Positions 1-6,780 of a stretch of DNA of 16,800 nt are shown here, piece by piece. The stretch is from CAYNEI01 sp964396185 (GTDB lineage: Archaea > Thermoplasmatota > SW-10-69-26). Made by a program: the position numbers and the translations under genes. The DNA is taken from assembly GCA_964396185.1 (NCBI GenBank), contig CAYNEI010000051.1, forward strand, positions 1 through 16,800, given 5' to 3'. Every line of letters begins with the position of its first letter. Position 1 is the first letter of the stretch. The notes beneath the pieces were generated by a model. It ran no database searches, was not told the origin of the DNA, and saw only the letters and a program-made list of their open reading frames with translations.

Positions 1-11
1 GAGGTGGTCGC

Positions 12-1052
12 ATGACCCTCCAAGCCGGCATCCTGGGCGCATCTGGCACGACCGCCGGTGAGCTCCTGCGCTACCTCGCCACCCACTCCGAGGCCGAGGT
101 CACCTGGATCAGCTCGCGCTCGCTCACAGGCCGGCCCGTCACCCAGGCCCACCCCCATCTCTCGGGGTTCGATCGGCTCTCCTTCTCGGATCCCGGCGAG
201 ATCCCTGAACTGGACGTCCTCTTCACCGCCACCCCGCACGGCACCACCGGCGAGCGGATGCCCGAGCTCCTTGAGGACGCGGGCACCGTGATCGATCTCT
301 CCAGCGACTTCCGCCTCCGCTCTGCCGAGGGGTACGAGGCGACCTACGGCCAGGCCCACCCCAACCCTGAGCTCTTGGCAAGCGCTGCCTACGGCCTGCC
401 CGAGCTGGAGCGCGAGCGGATCGCGAAGAGCACGCTCATCGCAGGACCAGGTTGTCTGGCCACGGCCAGCATCCTGGCGCTGACCCCCCTGGCCCGGGCT
501 GGTCTGATCGGCGAGGGGCCTGTGGTGCTCGACGGCAAGATCGGCTCCACCGCCGGAGGCACGGGCGGGGGCCGCTGGGGCTCGCACGCCGCGCGCTCGG
601 GTACGGTGCGCCCGTATGCGCCTGTGGGCCACCGCCACGAGGCTGAGATCCAGCAAGCCTGCTTCCCCGGCGGGGAGCACCCGCTGTGGTTCAGCGCGCA
701 CGCCACGGACATGACCCGGGGCATCCTCATGACCGCTCACATCCCCTTGACCGAGGCCACCGACCGGCGCGCCCTCCACCGCACCCTGCTGGAGGCCTAC
801 CAGGGTGAGCCCTTCGTCGACGTGCTCCCGGGACGCCCAGGACCGGGAGGCGTGCCCGAGCCACGGTTCGTGGCTGGCACCAACCGCGCCCAGATCGCCG
901 CCATGCCCCGCAAGGACGACCAGTCGGCAGTCGTGCTCTGCGCCATCGACAACCTCGGCAAGGGCGCGGCCGGCAGCGCGATCCAATCCATGAACATCCG
1001 GCACGGCCTCGACGAGACCGCTGGCCTCGACCAGGTGGCGGCCTTCCCATGA
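12..1052 (+). CDS. lysY: [LysW]-aminoadipate/glutamate 6-phosphate reductase (LysY/ArgC2 type)
   Basis: This enzyme reduces the carrier-bound acyl phosphate (LysW-alpha-aminoadipyl phosphate, or the glutamyl equivalent) to the semialdehyde with NADPH. The 346-residue protein starts with a Rossmann dinucleotide motif GILGASGTTAGEL (residues 6-18). LSSDFRL lies at 96-102, the catalytic cysteine at 148 in GPGCLAT, and the catalytic-histidine segment GHRHEAE near 206-212. The preceding VRPYAPVGHRH context and the GSTAGGTGGG loop (about 178-187) are typical of LysY rather than of acetylated-pathway ArgC. The start is ATG with GAGGTGG just upstream (bases 1-7). Its TGA overlaps the ATG of lysZ by four bases, so the two are translationally coupled. 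Whether it acts in lysine or arginine synthesis depends on LysX, which is outside the window. Lysine is inferred because a separate argC lies at the other end. Confidence 0.93.
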   Translation: MTLQAGILGASGTTAGELLRYLATHSEAEVTWISSRSLTGRPVTQAHPHLSGFDRLSFSDPGEIPELDVLFTATPHGTTGERMPELLEDAGTVIDLSSDFRLRSAEGYEATYGQAHPNPELLASAAYGLPELERERIAKSTLIAGPGCLATASILALTPLARAGLIGEGPVVLDGKIGSTAGGTGGGRWGSHAARSGTVRPYAPVGHRHEAEIQQACFPGGEHPLWFSAHATDMTRGILMTAHIPLTEATDRRALHRTLLEAYQGEPFVDVLPGRPGPGGVPEPRFVAGTNRAQIAAMPRKDDQSAVVLCAIDNLGKGAAGSAIQSMNIRHGLDETAGLDQVAAFP

Positions 1053-1882
1053 CCGACCACAGCTCCGAGCTGACCACCCCCGATACAACGGGGTCGGTGA
1101 TCGTGGCCAAGGTGGGCGGCTCCATCGCGGACCGCTGCCAGCCCCTGCTCGCCGAACTCGCCACCCAGGATGACGCGGTCCTGGTCCACGGCTTCGGGCC
1201 CCAGACCACACAGCGCTGCCAGGCCCTGGGCATCGAGCACCGGGTGCTCACGAGCCCGTCTGGACGCACGAGCCGCTTCACCGGCGAGGCCGTGCTCGAG
1301 GCCATGCAAGCCGCGGCAGCCGAGCTGGCAGGTGGGCTGGCCCACCAGCTCGCAGATGCGGGGGCCCAGGTGGCTCGCATCGACGGCGACCAAGGCGTGC
1401 TCGAAGCCCAGGCCAAGCCAGCACTGCGCCACGTCACCGATGACGGCCGCACGCTCATCGTGCGAGGCAACCGCAGCGGCATGCTCACCCACGTGGACCC
1501 TGGCGTGGTCCTGGCCGCCCTGGAACGGGGCGAGCTGCCCCTGGTTACGCCGCTGGCCGCCGACGACGTGGGCCTGGTCAGCGTCGATGGCGACCGCGCG
1601 GCTGCTGCGCTAGCCAGCGCGCTGGGTGCCGGAACACTGCTGCTCTTCACCGATGTCAGTCACGTGCTCGATGCCAGCGGCCAACCGATCGATCAGCTCA
1701 CCCCTGGGGAGGCCCAGGCGCTCATCGAGGAGGGCACGGCCGAGGGAGGCATGGCGCGTAAGCTCACCGCTGCCCAGGAGGCTCTCGAGGGCGGGGTCGA
1801 GCGCGTGATCATCACGGACGGGACGCGCGAAGGGGTGCTGGCCCGAGCCCTCAAGGGCGCCGGGACCGAGGTGCGTCCATGA
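1049..1882 (+). CDS. lysZ: [LysW]-aminoadipate kinase (LysZ)
   Basis: This amino-acid kinase phosphorylates the side carboxylate of LysW-bound alpha-aminoadipate (or glutamate), supplying the substrate of LysY. The protein is 277 residues. The phosphate-binding motif KVGGS is at 21-25. HGFG at 47-50 replaces the HGGG of ArgB. The stretch SPSGRTSRFTGE (69-80) is the LysZ-type substrate loop, where ArgB would have GLRVT. VDGDRAA (179-185) and GGMARKL (233-239) are nucleotide-side kinase motifs. The first 15 or so residues are a polar extension before the core strand. It is coupled to lysY and lysJ by ATGA overlaps at both ends. It shares fold and motifs with ArgB (minus strand, 14335-15120), and the substrate loop is the best feature for telling them apart. 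Confidence 0.92.
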   Translation: MTDHSSELTTPDTTGSVIVAKVGGSIADRCQPLLAELATQDDAVLVHGFGPQTTQRCQALGIEHRVLTSPSGRTSRFTGEAVLEAMQAAAAELAGGLAHQLADAGAQVARIDGDQGVLEAQAKPALRHVTDDGRTLIVRGNRSGMLTHVDPGVVLAALERGELPLVTPLAADDVGLVSVDGDRAAAALASALGAGTLLLFTDVSHVLDASGQPIDQLTPGEAQALIEEGTAEGGMARKLTAAQEALEGGVERVIITDGTREGVLARALKGAGTEVRP

Positions 1883-3075
1883 GCAAGCCGAGCGAGGTTG
1901 TGCATGGCTTCGGGGTCTTCCCGCACCGGGGCCTCACGCTCACCGGCGGCCGGGGATCCTGGGTCGAGACCGAGGATGGCCAGCGGCTCCTCGACGCCGG
2001 CGGAGCCAGCTACGGCACGGGCAACGTGGGCCACGCCCACCCCCGGGTCGTCCAGGCCCTCCAGGGTGGGGCCACCGGCCTCACCCACGCAAGCCAGGTC
2101 TTCGCCCACCCGGCGCGCAGCGCGCTGGTCGACCGGCTCCGCGAGCTCGCGGGACCTTGGGCCGGCCGGGTCTTCCTCTCCAACAGCGGGACCGAGGCCG
2201 TGGAGTGCGCCATCAAGACCGCGCTCGTCCACACCGGGCGCAACCGGCTGGTCGCCTTCGAGCAGGGCTTCCACGGCCGCACCCTGGGCGCGCTCTCAGC
2301 CACCCACAAGCCCCGCTACCGAGCCCCCTTCCACGCACGCATGGGCGAGACGACCTTCGTGCCCTACGGCGACGCCGAGGCGCTGGCTGGCGCCCTCGGC
2401 GATGACGTCGCCGCGGTGCTCGTCGAGCCCGTGCAGGGCGAAGGCGGCGTTCGGGTCCCGCCTGAGGGGTTCCTCCCGGCCGTCCAGCGCGCCTGCCGCG
2501 AGGCTGGCGCGCTCCTCATCGTAGACGAGGTGCAAACTGGACTGGGACGTACGGGCCATGACCTGGCGATCCACCAGGAAGGGGTCGAGGCTGACCTGGT
2601 CTGCCTGGCCAAATCCCTGGCCGGCGGCCTGCCCCTGGGCGCCACCATCGCGCATGAGCGCCTGGACCCCTTGGGCCGAGGTCTGCATGGCACGACCTTC
2701 GGCGGCTCGCCGCTGGCCTGCCAGGCAGCCCTCGCCGTGCTCTCCATCCTCGAGGACGAACAGCTCGCCGAGCAAGCCAACCACCTCGGCCAACGCACGC
2801 AGGCAGCCATCCAGGATGCCGACCACCCGCTGGTGCGCGAGATGCGCGGCCGGGGCCTCATGCTGGGCATCGAGCTGGGCGCGCGAGCCACGCCCGTGCT
2901 CCAAGCCATGCAGCGCGACGGCGTTCTCGCCCTGCCCGGCGGGGATAGCGTCGTCCGCCTGCTCCCACCCCTCGTGATCACCGAGGAGGAGGCCGACAGG
3001 ATCAGCGAGGCCGTGCTCGACGCGCTGGACACCGTCCAAGCGAGCTACCAGCAGCAAGCCGAGGCGAGCTCATGA
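1879..3075 (+). CDS. lysJ: [LysW]-aminoadipate semialdehyde/glutamate semialdehyde transaminase (LysJ)
   Basis: This class-III PLP aminotransferase aminates the LysW-bound semialdehyde using glutamate, giving LysW-lysine (or ornithine). The protein is 398 residues, the usual family length. SGTEA at 103-107 binds the PLP phosphate. FHGRTLGALS lies around 131-140, EPVQGEGG is at 183-190 and DEVQTGLGRTG at 216-226. The Schiff-base lysine is K245 in AKSLAGGLPLGA, and TTFGGSPLA (about 272-280) closes the site. The start overlaps the lysZ stop (ATGA). The stop at 3073-3075 is followed by a large inverted repeat that separates this gene from lysK. LysJ and ArgD are close paralogues. The call rests on the position between lysZ and lysK, since sequence alone discriminates poorly. 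Confidence 0.9.
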   Translation: MSKPSEVVHGFGVFPHRGLTLTGGRGSWVETEDGQRLLDAGGASYGTGNVGHAHPRVVQALQGGATGLTHASQVFAHPARSALVDRLRELAGPWAGRVFLSNSGTEAVECAIKTALVHTGRNRLVAFEQGFHGRTLGALSATHKPRYRAPFHARMGETTFVPYGDAEALAGALGDDVAAVLVEPVQGEGGVRVPPEGFLPAVQRACREAGALLIVDEVQTGLGRTGHDLAIHQEGVEADLVCLAKSLAGGLPLGATIAHERLDPLGRGLHGTTFGGSPLACQAALAVLSILEDEQLAEQANHLGQRTQAAIQDADHPLVREMRGRGLMLGIELGARATPVLQAMQRDGVLALPGGDSVVRLLPPLVITEEEADRISEAVLDALDTVQASYQQQAEASS

Positions 3076-3090
3076 GCGCGGTAACAGAGC

Positions 3091-3213
3091 GGGAAACCAC
3101 GGAGGGCGTAGGGGACACAGTGGGCCACAGAGACGAGAGGACTCCAGCCGTGATTCCCAGGTCCTTGTGGCCCTCTGTGTCCTCCGTGCCCCCTGTGGTT
3201 CACTCCCAGATAC
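3091..3213. repeat. Near-palindromic element with 9-base periodic arms, copy 1 (lysJ-lysK gap)
   Basis: The arms at 3095-3134 and 3161-3200 are inverted copies matching at 31 of 40 positions, with a 26-base spacer and weaker matching outward. Each arm is built of 9-base units. The left arm contains CCACGGAGG, GCGTAGGGG, ACACAGTGG and GCCACAGAG. The right arm, read on the minus strand, contains CCACAGGGG, GCACGGAGG, ACACAGAGG and GCCACAAGG. It fills almost the whole gap between two co-oriented genes, so the transcript would fold into a long hairpin. The same design occurs at 11968-12111 and 14195-14327. The right edge runs directly into the lysK SD site. No transposase is nearby. I cannot name the family. 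Confidence 0.88.
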
Positions 3214-3223
3214 GGGTGGTCGC

Positions 3224-4270
3224 ATGAGCCCCACCACGGAGCAGGTGGCCGAGCTCCTGGAGGCGCTCATCACCCAGCCGAGCCCGAGCGGGGAGGAGGG
3301 CAAGGCAGCCGAGCTGCTCGTCGAGCACCTGACCGCGTGGGGCCTGGACGCGTGGACCGATGAGATCGGCAACGTGCACGCCTGTCGTGGCCCCCGAGAG
3401 GCTGCCCGGGTGGTGCTCTTGGGCCACCTGGACACCGTACCGGGACAGGTGCCCGTCCGATGGGATGGCGACGTGCTCTGGGGTCGGGGCGCGGTGGACG
3501 CCAAGGGGCCACTGGTCGCCCACGCGCTGGCCCTGGCCAGCCTCCCCGAGACGGCTGCCTCGGGCATCCGGCTCGTGGCCGCGGTGGGCGAGGAGACCGA
3601 CAGCCGCGGTGCGCTGCACCTGGTCGAGACCCTGGACGCTCCGGAGGCCGTCGTCATCGCCGAGCCCAACGGGCTGTCCACCGTGGGCCTGGGCTACAAG
3701 GGGCGGATCCGGGCGCGCCTGGCAGCGCGCACCGAGCCTGCTCATCCAGGGGCACCGCAGCCGACGGCAAGCGAGCTGCTCATCCAAGCCATCGAGCAGC
3801 TGACCGCCTGGAGCGCCAACCCGACCCGGGATCCTGGCTTCGAGGAGACCAGCGTGCGTGTCATGGACGTGGCGAGCCACCGCACGGCGGATCTGGACGA
3901 GGCCACCGCGACCCTGGACATCCGGTTGCCTGGTGACGTGCCGGCCGCGGACGAGTTGGAAACGATCCTTGCGGACGGGGTCAGGCTGGCCATCGAGGAG
4001 GCCATCCCGGCGGTCACCGCGAGCCCACGCAGCCGGCTAGCCACCGCGCTTCGCGGCGCACTGATCCAGCGAGGCCACGAGCCACGCATGGCGCGCAAGA
4101 CCGGCTCGAGCGACTGGAACGTGGTGGGGCCTGCGTGGGGGTGCCGGGCGGTGGCCTACGGGCCTGGGGATGCCAGCCTCGACCACACCCCTCACGAGCG
4201 GATCGGGCTGGGGGACGTGGTGGAGGCAGCCGAGGTGTTGGTCAATGCACTCCAGCGCATGGGCGCCTGA
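3224..4270 (+). CDS. lysK: [LysW]-lysine/ornithine hydrolase (LysK), M20 metallopeptidase family
   Basis: LysK releases lysine (or ornithine) from the C-terminal glutamate of LysW, the last step of the carrier pathway. The 348-residue protein has the M20 metal-site order: GHLDT at 67-71 (metal histidine H68), GRGAVDAKGP at 87-96 (bridging D92), GEETD at 122-126 (catalytic glutamates), EPNG at 147-150, and a late metal histidine in DHTPHE near residue 328. I chose the ATG at 3224, preceded by GGGTGGTCGC. An in-frame ATG at 3167 would add 19 residues encoded inside the palindromic repeat and has no family support. The gene is last in the lys cluster and is separated from lysJ by that repeat. 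It converges on the beta-propeller gene with only nine bases between stops. ArgE/DapE relatives share this fold, so context decides the call. Confidence 0.9.
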   Translation: MSPTTEQVAELLEALITQPSPSGEEGKAAELLVEHLTAWGLDAWTDEIGNVHACRGPREAARVVLLGHLDTVPGQVPVRWDGDVLWGRGAVDAKGPLVAHALALASLPETAASGIRLVAAVGEETDSRGALHLVETLDAPEAVVIAEPNGLSTVGLGYKGRIRARLAARTEPAHPGAPQPTASELLIQAIEQLTAWSANPTRDPGFEETSVRVMDVASHRTADLDEATATLDIRLPGDVPAADELETILADGVRLAIEEAIPAVTASPRSRLATALRGALIQRGHEPRMARKTGSSDWNVVGPAWGCRAVAYGPGDASLDHTPHERIGLGDVVEAAEVLVNALQRMGA

Positions 4271-4279
4271 CCGAGGCGA

Positions 4280-5737
4280 TCAGTCGAGCTCGTAGGCAGC
4301 GGTGACCAGATCCCACGTGCCTGAGAGGTTATCGGAGGCAAGGGCCGTGAAGACCCGGTCTCCGGTGGGGGAGGCGACCAGCGCGCGACCGCCATCCTGC
4401 GAGAGGCCATGGTTGGCGTTCGCGTTCTTCCCGATGTAGCGCGTTGCCCACGCGAGCTCTCCGGTGGCGGCGTCGAGCTCGATGGTGACCGCATCGCTGT
4501 CGCGCAGCACGATCGACGTGCTCGTGCCGATGAGGAAGAGCGCGGAGCCATCTGGGGTGAGGGCCACATCCGCGGCGGTGTCGAACTCGTAGGGACCCTG
4601 GTAGGTGGTCGTCCACCGCTGCTCACCGGTCCCGGTGTCGTAGGCCAACGCGGCGAAGTCGGTGACGATGGCTCCCTCATCGATGCTGGCCGTGGTGCCT
4701 GCCACGAAGAGCGTTGAGCCCGTGGCGTCGAGCACGGCCCCGACCGGGGTGCCCTCCGGGCCCTCCTTGACCCAGTGGACCGCGCCCGTGGAGGTCTCCA
4801 AGGCGTGGACGCGGTAGCGGAGACCTTGGCCGGCAGCCACGTCCTGGCGGGCCGAGACCACGAACACGGTCTCCCCTGACGGGTCGACGGTCACCTCGGC
4901 CACGCTCATGAGGCCCGAGGGGACGGTGTCCTCGAGGACCCAGAGGGTCTCACCGGTGGTCGCGTCGTAGGCCACGATGGCTTGGCCACCGTCCATCTCA
5001 CCGGCCACGAAGACACGCTCACCGTCGGGTCCCACGGCCAGGGCTCGGCCGAAGGCGTCGCCGTCCACAGCGTGGAAGCGGGCCCAGTCGACGGTGCCCG
5101 TGGCGGGGTCCAGGGCGAGTGTCCCGATGGTGTAGCTGGCTTGCAGGGTGCGGACCACGCCGGTCACGAAAAGCTGGGATCCGTCAGGGGCGAGCTCCAG
5201 GGCCCAGGGCAGATCGTGGAAGGTGAAGGCATCGCTGTCCGTGGCCGGCCCATCGTAGCGGAGCAGCCACGTCTCCATGCCGGTGTCGGGATCGAGAGCG
5301 AGGATGACGTAGTCCTCATCGCCTGCCTCGTTCTCCGAGGCGACGGCCACGTAGATCGAGCCGTCGGACCCGACGGTGGCTTGGCTGGGGACATCGTAGG
5401 CCTCGGCCCCATCGTAACGGTACACCCAGCGCTGCTCGCCGGTGTCGGCCTCGTAGCTCACCACGACGGCGTCCCGGGCGGTGCCGGGACCCACGCTGCT
5501 TGCCACGACGTGGACCTTGGAGCCATCCGGGCTCACAAGGATGTCCTGGGGCGTGTCGTACCACGCGCCGGTCCCGTCGTAGCGGGCTGTCCATGCCTCG
5601 CAGCTGCGCGCGGGCAGACTGCCGGCGCGGTGGCAGACAGGGTCCTCGGTGGCTTGGAGGGGCTGGGCGAGAACGGGGGTGATGGGTGCGAGCACGAGCC
5701 CTGCGAGGAGCAGCGCGTGCAATGGGGTGAGCCTCAT
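4280..5737 (-). CDS. Secreted seven-bladed PQQ-like beta-propeller protein
   Basis: The 485-residue protein begins with a Sec signal peptide: MR, a leucine-rich core, then VLA just before Q25, with likely cleavage after residue 24. The rest is a regular propeller. Seven copies of the PQQ-like blade signature [YL]-[DE]-x-x-TG-x-x-x-W occur (for example YEADTGEQRW, LDPDTGMETW, YDATTGETLW, LDAATGELAW). Each is followed by a strand pair around xPDGxxxFVxG. Two cysteines near residues 35 and 46 could form a disulfide. I see no enzymatic motif, and such propellers often serve as surface binding or scaffolding domains, so no substrate is assigned. The ATG at 5737 has TGGAGGC four bases upstream and a TATA-like element and palindrome further up. 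It lies 50 bases after the argF stop but looks separately controlled. Confidence 0.85.
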   Translation of the reverse strand: MRLTPLHALLLAGLVLAPITPVLAQPLQATEDPVCHRAGSLPARSCEAWTARYDGTGAWYDTPQDILVSPDGSKVHVVASSVGPGTARDAVVVSYEADTGEQRWVYRYDGAEAYDVPSQATVGSDGSIYVAVASENEAGDEDYVILALDPDTGMETWLLRYDGPATDSDAFTFHDLPWALELAPDGSQLFVTGVVRTLQASYTIGTLALDPATGTVDWARFHAVDGDAFGRALAVGPDGERVFVAGEMDGGQAIVAYDATTGETLWVLEDTVPSGLMSVAEVTVDPSGETVFVVSARQDVAAGQGLRYRVHALETSTGAVHWVKEGPEGTPVGAVLDATGSTLFVAGTTASIDEGAIVTDFAALAYDTGTGEQRWTTTYQGPYEFDTAADVALTPDGSALFLIGTSTSIVLRDSDAVTIELDAATGELAWATRYIGKNANANHGLSQDGGRALVASPTGDRVFTALASDNLSGTWDLVTAAYELD

Positions 5738-5741
5738 GGAT

Positions 5742-5748
5742 GCCTCCA
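5742..5748 (-). promoter_or_regulatory. Shine-Dalgarno site of the beta-propeller gene
   Basis: On the minus strand TGGAGGC lies four bases before the ATG at 5737. It fixes the start and is among the clearest SD sites in the window. Confidence 0.7.
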
Positions 5749-5757
5749 GGATTCTAC

Positions 5758-5777
5758 ATGCTCAGTGAGCATATAGC
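5758..5777 (-). promoter_or_regulatory. 15-bp palindrome overlapping a TATA-like element (putative operator/promoter)
   Basis: Bases 5758-5772 read ATGCTCAGTGAGCAT, a perfect 7-bp inverted repeat around one central base. The next bases give GCTATAT on the minus strand (5771-5777), about 34-40 bases before the propeller ATG. That spacing suits an archaeal TATA box about 25 bases upstream of a start point near 5746. The palindrome sits immediately downstream of the TATA box, where a bound dimer would block transcription. This AT-rich patch is unusual in an otherwise GC-rich window. The role is inferred. As RNA it would be only a short hairpin with a one-base centre, so an operator is more likely than a terminator. 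Confidence 0.5.
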
Positions 5778-5787
5778 GTTTGCCGGG

Positions 5788-6780
5788 TCACTGCAGCAAG
5801 TGCGCCAAGAGCGCCATCTGGCTCCACATCCGGTTCTCGGCCTCGTCCAGGATCACGCTTTGAGGTCCATGGGCCACCTCGTAGCTGGCCTCGTGGCCCC
5901 AGTGGCCGGGCAGGCAGTGGAGGAAGGCCGCGCCGGGCAGCGCATGCACCATGAGCGCCTCGTCCACGGTGTACCCGTCGAAATCCGCGATCCGCTGGGC
6001 TTGCTCGGCCTCGTCGCCCATGCTGATCCACGTGTCCGTGGCCACGGCATGAGCGCCGTCGACGGCCTCGGTGGGGTGGTGGGTGATGAGCACGCTGCCG
6101 CCTTTGGCCTGGGCGATCTGCTCGGCCTTGGCCACGATGTCCGGGTCGGGCCCGTAGCCGGGTGGGGTGGCGACGTGGACGTGCATGCCGGCGATGGCAC
6201 AGCCGAGCAGGTAGCTGTGGCACATGTTGTTCCCATCACCCACGTAGGCCAGGGTCTTGCCTGCAAGCAAGCCTGCCCCCTGGCTTGTGAGGTGCTCCTG
6301 CAAGCTGGTGAGGTCTGCGAGGACCTGGCAGGGGTGCTCGAGGGGGGTGAGCGCGTTGATCACGGGCACGGGTGCGTGCTCGGCCATGGCCTGGACGGAG
6401 GCGTGGTCGTCGGCGCGGTAGACGATGGCGTCCGCGTAGCGGGCCAGCACGAGCGCGGTGTCCTGGATGGATTCGCCGCGGCTCATCTGGCTGGACTCGC
6501 TGTCCAGCACCGTGCTGATGCCACCCAGGCGCTGGATGCCCACGTCGAAGCTGATGCGGGTGCGCGTGCTGTTCTTCTCGAAGATCGTGACCACGGTCTT
6601 GCCAGCCAGCAGCTCGGGGAGCTTGCCCTTGGCTGCCTGGGCTTTGAGCTGGAGGGCTTGCTGGATCAGCAGCTCCAGGTGGCCGTCGAGATCACACATG
6701 GAGAGCAGGTCGCTCGGCGGAGCCGCTCGGGTATCGAGCTGGACGAGCGGCCCCTGAGCAGCGAGCGTGGTGCTGGCCAC
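5788..6780 (-). CDS. argF: Ornithine carbamoyltransferase
   Basis: ArgF joins carbamoyl phosphate to ornithine to give citrulline in the cytoplasm. The 330-residue protein carries the carbamoyl-phosphate loop STRTR at 71-75, preceded by FEKN. HPCQVLAD is at 149-156, DTWISMGDE at 249-257 (the ornithine-binding D-x-x-x-SMG motif), and HCLP at 288-291 with the catalytic cysteine. After HCLP the sequence reads GHWGHE, where many archaeal and bacterial enzymes have AxRGEE, an odd local variant. The start is GTG at 6780, placed directly after the argH TAA. GGAGGGGGTC inside the end of argH is the likely SD. It is the last gene of argG-argH-argF. Related transcarbamylases exist, but D-x-x-x-SMG and the operon support ornithine as substrate. 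Confidence 0.95.
   Translation of the reverse strand: MASTTLAAQGPLVQLDTRAAPPSDLLSMCDLDGHLELLIQQALQLKAQAAKGKLPELLAGKTVVTIFEKNSTRTRISFDVGIQRLGGISTVLDSESSQMSRGESIQDTALVLARYADAIVYRADDHASVQAMAEHAPVPVINALTPLEHPCQVLADLTSLQEHLTSQGAGLLAGKTLAYVGDGNNMCHSYLLGCAIAGMHVHVATPPGYGPDPDIVAKAEQIAQAKGGSVLITHHPTEAVDGAHAVATDTWISMGDEAEQAQRIADFDGYTVDEALMVHALPGAAFLHCLPGHWGHEASYEVAHGPQSVILDEAENRMWSQMALLAHLLQ

Noticed and set aside
1663..1698. LysZ and ArgB share the peptide VLDASGQPID, considered as recent gene conversion
   Set aside because: The underlying codons differ at many synonymous positions, so this is shared ancestry or convergent conservation at the protein level, not recent DNA exchange.
3091..3213. 9-base periodic units considered as a CRISPR-like or simple tandem array
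   Set aside because: Units are contiguous with no spacers, are arranged as two inverted arms, and no cas gene is present; a palindromic element fits better.
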